Shown here piece after piece: positions 58,748 through 64,000 of a stretch of 64,000 nt of DNA. This DNA is from Solen grandis (lineage: Eukaryota > Mollusca > Bivalvia > Adapedonta > Solenidae). Where the stretch lies: positions 15,505,504 to 15,569,503 of the forward strand of contig CM037778.1 in NCBI GenBank assembly GCA_021229015.1, read 5' to 3'. How positions within the stretch are numbered: the stretch's first letter is position 1; each line of letters starts with the position of its first letter. Both the position numbers and the translations under genes were made by a program. The notes beneath the pieces are model-generated. The model worked only from the letters and a program-made list of their open reading frames with translations, was not told the origin of the DNA and did no database searches.

Positions 58748-60949
58748 TGTAACAGTCAGATTTTTCCCCAGTCAGTTTCTTCCCCGGGGAAAAAACTGCC
58801 CCGGGGGGGGAAAAATCAGGTTTTTCCCCAACCAGTCAGTTTTTCCCCCCTCTATTTTTAAGGTTTTAGAGGTGGGGAAATTCTGGACTAGTCAGTTTTT
58901 CCCCCCGTCATTTAGATAGTACTGATGGTGGGGAAATTCTGGACCAGTCAGTTTTTTCCCCCCTATCCAATATATTGTACGAGATGGTGGGGAAATTCTG
59001 GACCAGTCAGTTTTTTCCCCCCTGTATTTAGTATTTTTACAGGAGATGGGGAAATTCTGGACCAGTCAGTTTTTCCCCCCTATTTAGTATTTTTACACGA
59101 GATGGTGGGGAAATTCTTAACCAGTCAGTTTTTTCCCCCCTGTCATTTAGATTGTTCGTGATGGTGGGGAATTTTTTGACCAGTCAGTTTTTTTCCCCCT
59201 ATCTAATATTTTTACACAAGATGGTGGGGAAATTCTGGACCAGTCAGTTTTTTCCCCCCTATCCAATATATTGTGCAAGATGGTGGGGAAATTCTGGACC
59301 AGTCAGTTTTTTCCCCTCATCTAGTATTTTTACATGAGATGGTGGAGAAATTCTGGACCAGTGAGTTTTTTCCGCTCTGTCATTTAGATTGTTTGTGATG
59401 GTGTGGAAATTCTAAACCAGTCAGTTTTTTCCCCCCACCTGTCATTTAGATTGTTCGTGATGGTGGGGAATTTCTTGACCAGTCAGTTTTTTCCCCCCTA
59501 TCTAATATTTTTACACGAGATGGTGGGGAAATTCTGGGCCAGTCAGTTTTTTCCCCCCCTGTCATTTAGATTGTATTGATGGTGGGGAAATTCTGGACCA
59601 GTCAGTTTTTTCCCCCCTATCCAATATATTGTGCAAGATGGTGGGGAAATTCTGGACCAGTCAGTTTTTTTCCCCTCATCTAGTATTTTTACATGAGATG
59701 GTGGAGAAATTCTGGACCAGTGAGTTTTTTCCCCTGTCATTTAGATTGTTTGTGATGGTTGTGAAATTCTGGACCAGTCAGTTCCCCCCCTCCCCTATCA
59801 TTTAGATTGTTTGTGATGGTGGGGAAATTCTGGACCAGTCAGTTTTTTCCCCCTTCTCATTTCATTTAGATTGTTTGTGTAGTTTGGAAGTTCTGGACCA
59901 GTCAGTTTTTTCCCCCTATCTAATATTTTTATGCGAGATGGTGGGGAAATTCTGGACCAGTCAGTTTTTTACCCCCTGTCATTTAGATTGTTTGTGTAAT
60001 GGGGAAATTCTGGACCAGTCAATTTTTTCACCCTATCTAATATTTTTATACGAGATGGTGGGGAAATTCTGGACCAGTCAGTTTTTTCCCCCCTATCTAA
60101 TATTTTAATGCGAGATGGTGGGGAAATTCTGGACCAGTCAGTTTTTTTCCCCCCTGTCATTTAGATTGTGTAATGGGGAAATTCTGGACCAGTCAGTTTT
60201 TTCCCCCCCATCTAATATTTTTATGCAAGATGGTGGGGAAATTCTGGACCAGTCAGTTTTTTCCCCCCTCTCATTTTAGATTGTTTGTGTAATGGGGAAA
60301 TTCTGGACATGTAATTCAATGTTTGATCAGAATTTCACCACCATATCTCACAATCTATTAAATATGGGAGAAAGACTACTACATGTTAAACATACTCCTG
60401 CATGTTATATAAGATAGGGGGGAAAAACTGACTAGGTCAGAATATCCCAACCATCACGCACAATATATTGGATAGTGGGGGGAAAAACTGACTAGGCAAA
60501 AATTTCCCAACCATCTCGCGTAAAAATATTAGATAGGGGGGAAAAAACTGACTGATCCAGAATTTCCCCACCATTTCGCACAATATTTTGGATAGGGGGG
60601 AAAAACTGACTGGCCAAGAATTTCCCCACCATCAATACAATCTAAATGACAGGGGGGAAAAACTGACTGGTCAAGAATTTCCCCACCATCTCGCGTAAAT
60701 ATTAGATAGGGGGGAAAAAACTGACTGGTCCAGAATTTCCCCACCATCACCACAATCTTAATGACAGGGGGGGAAAAAACTGACTAGTCCAGAATTTCCC
60801 CACCTCTAAAACCTTAAAAATAGAGGGGGAAAAAACTGACTGGGTGGGGAAAAACCTGACTAGTCAGTTTCTTCCCCGGGGAAAAACTTGACCAGTTAGT
60901 TTCTTCCCCGGGGAAAAAACTGACTGGGGGGAAAATCTGGGCTGTTACA
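58748..60949. mobile_element. foldback element whose arms are opposed tandem arrays
   Basis: The ends are TGTAACAG..CTGTTACA. Next to them are TCAGATTTTTCCCC, CAGTCAGTTTCTTCCCCGGG and, further in, TATTTTTAAGGTTTTAGAGG with exact inverse partners near the right end (about 60808-60830). The left arm (to about 60310) is about 24 units of 50-65 bp built on GGGGAAATTCTGGACCAGTC then AGTTTTTTCCCCCC. The right arm (about 60410-60860) has about seven of the same units inverted. A unique centre of about 100 bp (60305-60410) would form the loop. CGG is present on both sides (58745-58747 and 60950-60952) but once in the empty-site copy at 58676-58683, giving a 3 bp target duplication. No coding sequence. 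Short frames such as 58925-59161 are repeat translations. Confidence 0.85.
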
Positions 60950-60952
60950 CGG

Positions 60953-61120
60953 CCCAACACAAAACAACGTCAACGTCAGCATTCATACTCATTCACAATG
61001 AATGAAGCAAACTACTTAATCCTATTTAAAATACACAAACAGGCACATGTATGTCATATATATATATTTGGCTGGTCATGAATTATGATGAAGACATTGC
61101 TACAGTCTGTTTTGTTTCAG
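60953..61120. other. right interior of the TA-flanked element
   Basis: Unique sequence after the foldback insertion, with a TATATATATAT run at about 61057. Nothing coding was established. Confidence 0.45.
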
Positions 61121-61172
61121 GGATGGCAATGCGCCGATATCTGCCAAGCAACTCTTGGACAGTGGCATCATG
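61121..61172 (+). other. possible alternative terminal exon (weak)
   Basis: After TTTTGTTTCAG, a good acceptor, the frame left by exon 2 reads DGNAPISAKQLLDSGIM and then meets TGA at 61173-61175. It would shorten the FERM-like protein after its central segment. It lies inside the TA-flanked element, so it could equally be decayed transposon sequence with a chance acceptor. A different frame is also open here (AMRRYLPSNSWTVASCENVV). I keep it as a possibility only. Confidence 0.2.
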
Positions 61173-61175
61173 TGA

Positions 61176-61731
61176 AAATGTTGTCACTTGATGGCCGCTG
61201 CTCTCATCAATAACGATGTTTTCCTTTTCCTACTCAAAATGCATGTACAATTTGAATATCACTGTTTCCGTAGTTTCACTATAGGCATTAGGTATCATTT
61301 TAATAAATTTAGTCTTGGGAATTTCTTTCAGGACACAAAATTTGATGGCTGTTTTTGCTCAACACTCAATTTTGCATTAGTTAGCAAATAATGCATCGTT
61401 TGTTTATATTTCTGAAGTCAGAATTCAAAGTTACACCATGACTGACATAACAAATGTTCACACATTACCTATATATAGTTTGAAAGGCGTACAGCAAAAA
61501 TAGTACCTTTGAGATGCTATAATTTGAGACCATTTTCATCAAAACGACCAAATTTTTGGCCGGCAATGATGAAGTTACTATGGAAACCATATTTTATTCC
61601 ATGAGATGGGTACAGATCTAATTTTTTCACATTAAAACAACAATATATCAACCTACATCTTAGTTTCATAAATCTGCCATCTTAAATAAAGAAATGAAAA
61701 CACTTTTCTGTGAACTTTTTTAACACCCCTA
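61176..61731. other. intron 2, right end of the TA-flanked element
   Basis: AT-rich, no confirmed coding. The short frame 61188-61391 shows no domain. Confidence 0.4.
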
Positions 61732-61781
61732 GTAGATACAGGGTTCTTCCCAACCTATTGGTTTTCTAATGTTTATGATAG

Positions 61782-62052
61782 GATTCACGATAAGAAGATA
61801 GCTGATCAGAGCAAACCTCAGCCATGCAAATCATCAAGTTACGAGGAAAAACAAGAAAATTTACGCAAGAAAAAAGAACTGATCAGATCCAACAAAGCAA
61901 GAGGAATAACTCTCAGTCGACGGAAGGGGAGACTAGTACGTCAGCTGTCATGTGTCAGTGACCATGACCAGGACAGTCCCACAGATATTGACCTCACACA
62001 GTACCTCCCACCCCTCTACACCACCTCCAAGAAAATCAAAAGACTAATTGAG
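61782..62052 (+). CDS. internal exon 3, basic linker of the FERM-like protein
   Basis: The 271 bp exon has acceptor TTATGATAG and donor GTGTGT, phase 2-0. Its first G completes the Arg codon begun by AG of exon 2, giving GQF-R-IHDKKIADQSKP. It encodes about 90 residues without a stop. Residues 20-55 are Lys/Arg-rich and predicted helical (EEKQENLRKKKELIRSNKAR). There follows RRKGRLVRQLSCVSD, an acidic patch (DHDQDSPTDID), then LTQYLPPLYTTSKKIKRLIE. RQLS is a basophilic-kinase-like site. The phase match with exon 2 over a 7.9 kb intron is the main support. Because it ends at a donor, at least one more exon is needed; none was identified before 64000. Confidence 0.82.
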
Positions 62053-62072
62053 GTGTGTTCTCTGAATATTAT

Positions 62073-62158
62073 GAGGGTTGTTCAAAAATAACATTGGTTT
62101 ATAAATTCATTTATTTTTGATAATAGAGGAAGTAAATATATTGTCATAATTCACAATT
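62073..62158 (+). mobile_element. possible mariner-like element end, truncated by gap
   Basis: TATGAGGGTTGTTCAAAAAT then AACATTGGTTTATAAA has the look of a mariner-type terminal repeat next to TA. The partner end is not seen, possibly because the 100 N gap follows. Confidence 0.3.
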
Positions 62159-62258
62159 NNNNNNNNNNNNNNNNNNNNNNNNNNNNNNNNNNNNNNNNNN
62201 NNNNNNNNNNNNNNNNNNNNNNNNNNNNNNNNNNNNNNNNNNNNNNNNNNNNNNNNNN
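62159..62258. other. assembly gap (100 N)
   Basis: Exactly 100 N. The next exon of the FERM-like gene could be lost here. Confidence 0.98.
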
Positions 62259-63566
62259 TATGTATGATGTTTACGTATACGCTGCTTGTGTTTTATATAG
62301 ACCATATCACCAGAGGAACGACAATTCCCTTTATAATTCACAGATTTAAATTGACCAATAAGTGACAGGAGAAAAAAAATCACAAGTTTGTTTATTTGCC
62401 ATTGAACAATGTGTGGCATTATACACTAGCATCTGGGAGTTCTCGTTGGTTTACGTAGGTTTACATTTCGTTTCGGAGTAGCTGCTCTTCTTTGAACTAT
62501 CTCGATTTTGTTGAAACACAGTATTTTAGATTTGCTCAGTCATGAACCAATGCATTCTTGACTTACAGGTAATACCGACTACATTTCAGTTTAAAAATTA
62601 ATTATCATTATGACACATTTCTGCAACGGACAAAATTTCGGGGCTATATTTAGACATCTATATTTAGATTTCCCTGTTTTCTTTTACTACGCGGAGAATC
62701 GACACCTCGCTTTCTAGCGAAAAAATGGCAGGTGTTCATGTCGCGGAGATACTTCCATTTTGTTCGTATGATCACTAAGTGGTGATAATTTTCACACTAA
62801 TTTCAATATGATTGCAATATGGAATTCGAATTAAAATGTGTTGATAGTCGATGCTTAATACACGGCAATAAAAAAGTCTATGCGCAAAACAAATAATTAA
62901 AATCGCAAGTCATTCGAAGATGTTTTAAACCATCACTGGCTGGAATTTCAAGCGCCATCTAGGTAACGAATATACCTGATAATTCGTTTCGTCCCATTGG
63001 TCCAGTAGGTAAAATAGTTTTGGATGTTTGTCATACAGGCATTAAGTGCCAAACAGGGTTTAGGTTCAATTCCAAGAAGAACGTTTCTTTTCTTCTTCTT
63101 TTTTTTTTTTTTTTTTTTAAATTTATTTATTTTTGCAAAATTAAATAATTATACACTTTGTATTATTGAATGCGATCGAAGTGAAAAAATACAATAATTA
63201 AATAATTAATGTTTGTTGTTTTTGATTTGTTTCCTTTTGATTTAGATATACATATTGATATAAATCTTATAAACTGTAAGGGAGAGTGAAAATGGCGTTG
63301 TGCTTTATTTGTTAGCAAACCATTGAAACGAATGGTGTGTTCATCTTTCCTTGTGATGATCGTAAAAATGCAAGGTTAAATCGGGGTTATAACATTGGAT
63401 TTATGGGATTTATTGGCATTGCTAGAATTATTAAATTTACTTTGATAAACAAAAGAAATTTCTCAGCCTTACTAGCGCTTTCTTTTTTCAAGGGAAGTAA
63501 TTACGACAAAAATCATAAGCCCAATCGTTTAACGATTGTGATTATCAGCCTTGACCCTCGGCAAAG
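62259..63566. other. intergenic or intron sequence and presumed 5' flank of the next gene
   Basis: No exon was confirmed. A poly-T stretch lies at 63088-63118. The last 100 bases before 63567 are less AT-rich and would contain the promoter and 5' UTR of the following gene. No TATA box or initiator is clear enough to call. Confidence 0.45.
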
Positions 63567-63603
63567 ATGGCTTCCTCAGCGCTTCTTCGGGGACTTATGA
63601 GAG
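63567..63603 (+). CDS. first coding exon of a second gene, mitochondrial-presequence-like
   Basis: ATG in the context GGCAAAGATGGC (A at -3, G at +4, a good initiation context) opens MASSALLRGLMR and then a split codon G| before the donor GTAATA, phase 1. Twelve residues rich in Ala, Ser, Leu and Arg with no acid are typical of the start of a mitochondrial targeting peptide. A short first exon ending in the presequence is common for nuclear-encoded mitochondrial proteins. The product cannot be named from this. A longer open frame in another register (63337-63600) runs through the same bases but has no comparable features. Confidence 0.55.
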
Positions 63604-64000
63604 GTAATATTTTTATATTGCCGTTCATTTGAGAGTGATTATTCAGTCAGACGGTTATATATCGATTACGTTATTAATTTGTACAGTTGCATGATGCACA
63701 TTCTACCTTCAGAATGTATCTGTACAATTATTTCCTTCAACATGAAAGTGAAGGTCATGTTTTGTATCGATGAGGATAATTTAAATTTTAATGCACTATT
63801 TAAACAAAGTTAATACATGAATATAACAAAGAAATGAATGATGAGCAAATAAAAATGGTACAACTGTATTAATATGATTACCTGTTTGATATCGTATATG
63901 ACGTATTTACTGTTAGGCTATTGGCACATTTCAACCAGACTCTTTCCCGTGATTGCAGAAGTTAGGATTTAGAAATGTTAAAAAGCTAAATTTTACATGT
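63604..64000 (+). other. presumed intron 1 of the second gene
   Basis: AT-rich with stops in all frames. No acceptor with a coding continuation was recognised before the window ends. Confidence 0.45.

Larger units (their letters stand above)
58503..61732 (+). mobile_element. TA-flanked inverted-repeat DNA element, interrupted
   Basis: The left end is TGAGGGGTGTTCACAGAAAA then GTG..TACATTTCTTCATT. The right end, reversed, is CTAGGGGTGTT, nine extra bases, CACAGAAAAGTG, TTTTCATTTCTTTATT. The ends match over about 35 bp with one 9 bp insertion. TA lies outside both ends (58501-58502 and 61733-61734), as in Tc1/mariner-type elements. The interior contains a 67 bp tandem duplication, the 2.2 kb foldback element and about 780 bp of unique sequence. 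No intact transposase is seen, so it is either a non-autonomous or a ruined element. It sits in intron 2. Confidence 0.65.

Noticed and set aside
58925..60160. Frames repeating GEILDQSVFPP or GKFWTSQFFPP on both strands
   Set aside because: These are translations of the foldback arm repeats. Equivalent frames appear on both strands and in other registers.

Overview
This is a eukaryotic, AT-rich, intron- and repeat-dominated window. The repeat types point to a marine bivalve mollusc: pearl/HINE-like Helitron relatives with tandem cores, a tRNA-derived SINE, TTAA-flanked MITEs, and a dispersed family that opens with a GAGCAC-AAC-GTGCTC palindrome. The species call is inference. Two runs of exactly 100 N (18240-18339 and 62159-62258) are scaffolding gaps. 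No bacterial operons, rRNA genes or functional tRNA genes were seen. Almost every long open reading frame is low-complexity or repeat-derived.

Genes. Three + strand exons join in frame and with correct splice sites at 43050-43115, 53776-53906 and 61782-62052. They encode an internal part of one protein: an acidic linker, a stretch resembling the central lobe of a FERM domain, then a basic linker. Both introns (10.7 kb and 7.9 kb) are packed with repeats. A second + strand gene appears to start at 63567 with a 12-codon first exon that looks like a mitochondrial presequence.

Layout. 1-14 kb: low-quality-looking sequence with inflated homopolymers, copies of the palindrome-headed repeat family (called R), and an anomalous GC-rich block at about 4.05-9.2 kb. 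14-18 kb: SINE remnants, two copies of a TTAA-flanked MITE, a second MITE, and a 160-170 bp tandem repeat. 18.3-20.8 kb, about 24.2-40.7 kb and 46.8-52.1 kb: Helitron/Helentron-like non-autonomous elements of two main families (A and B), nested inside one another. Both families have a 5' stem-loop, large tandem cores (about 450 bp in A, about 840 bp in B) and a 3' hairpin followed by CTAG. Their boundaries can be read exactly from an empty-site comparison within the window. 20.8-23.1 kb: a 480 bp direct duplication with poly-C tracts. 41.2-45.1 kb and 54.1-54.9 kb: more dispersed tandem-core repeats and a 55 bp minisatellite. 55.3-57.8 kb: a 25-27 bp minisatellite. 58.5-61.7 kb: a TA-flanked inverted-repeat element containing a 2.2 kb foldback element whose two arms are opposed tandem arrays.

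The strongest candidates for something under-described are the nested A/B elements with stem sequences that differ but stay paired, and the foldback element at 58748-60949 with a 3 bp target duplication.
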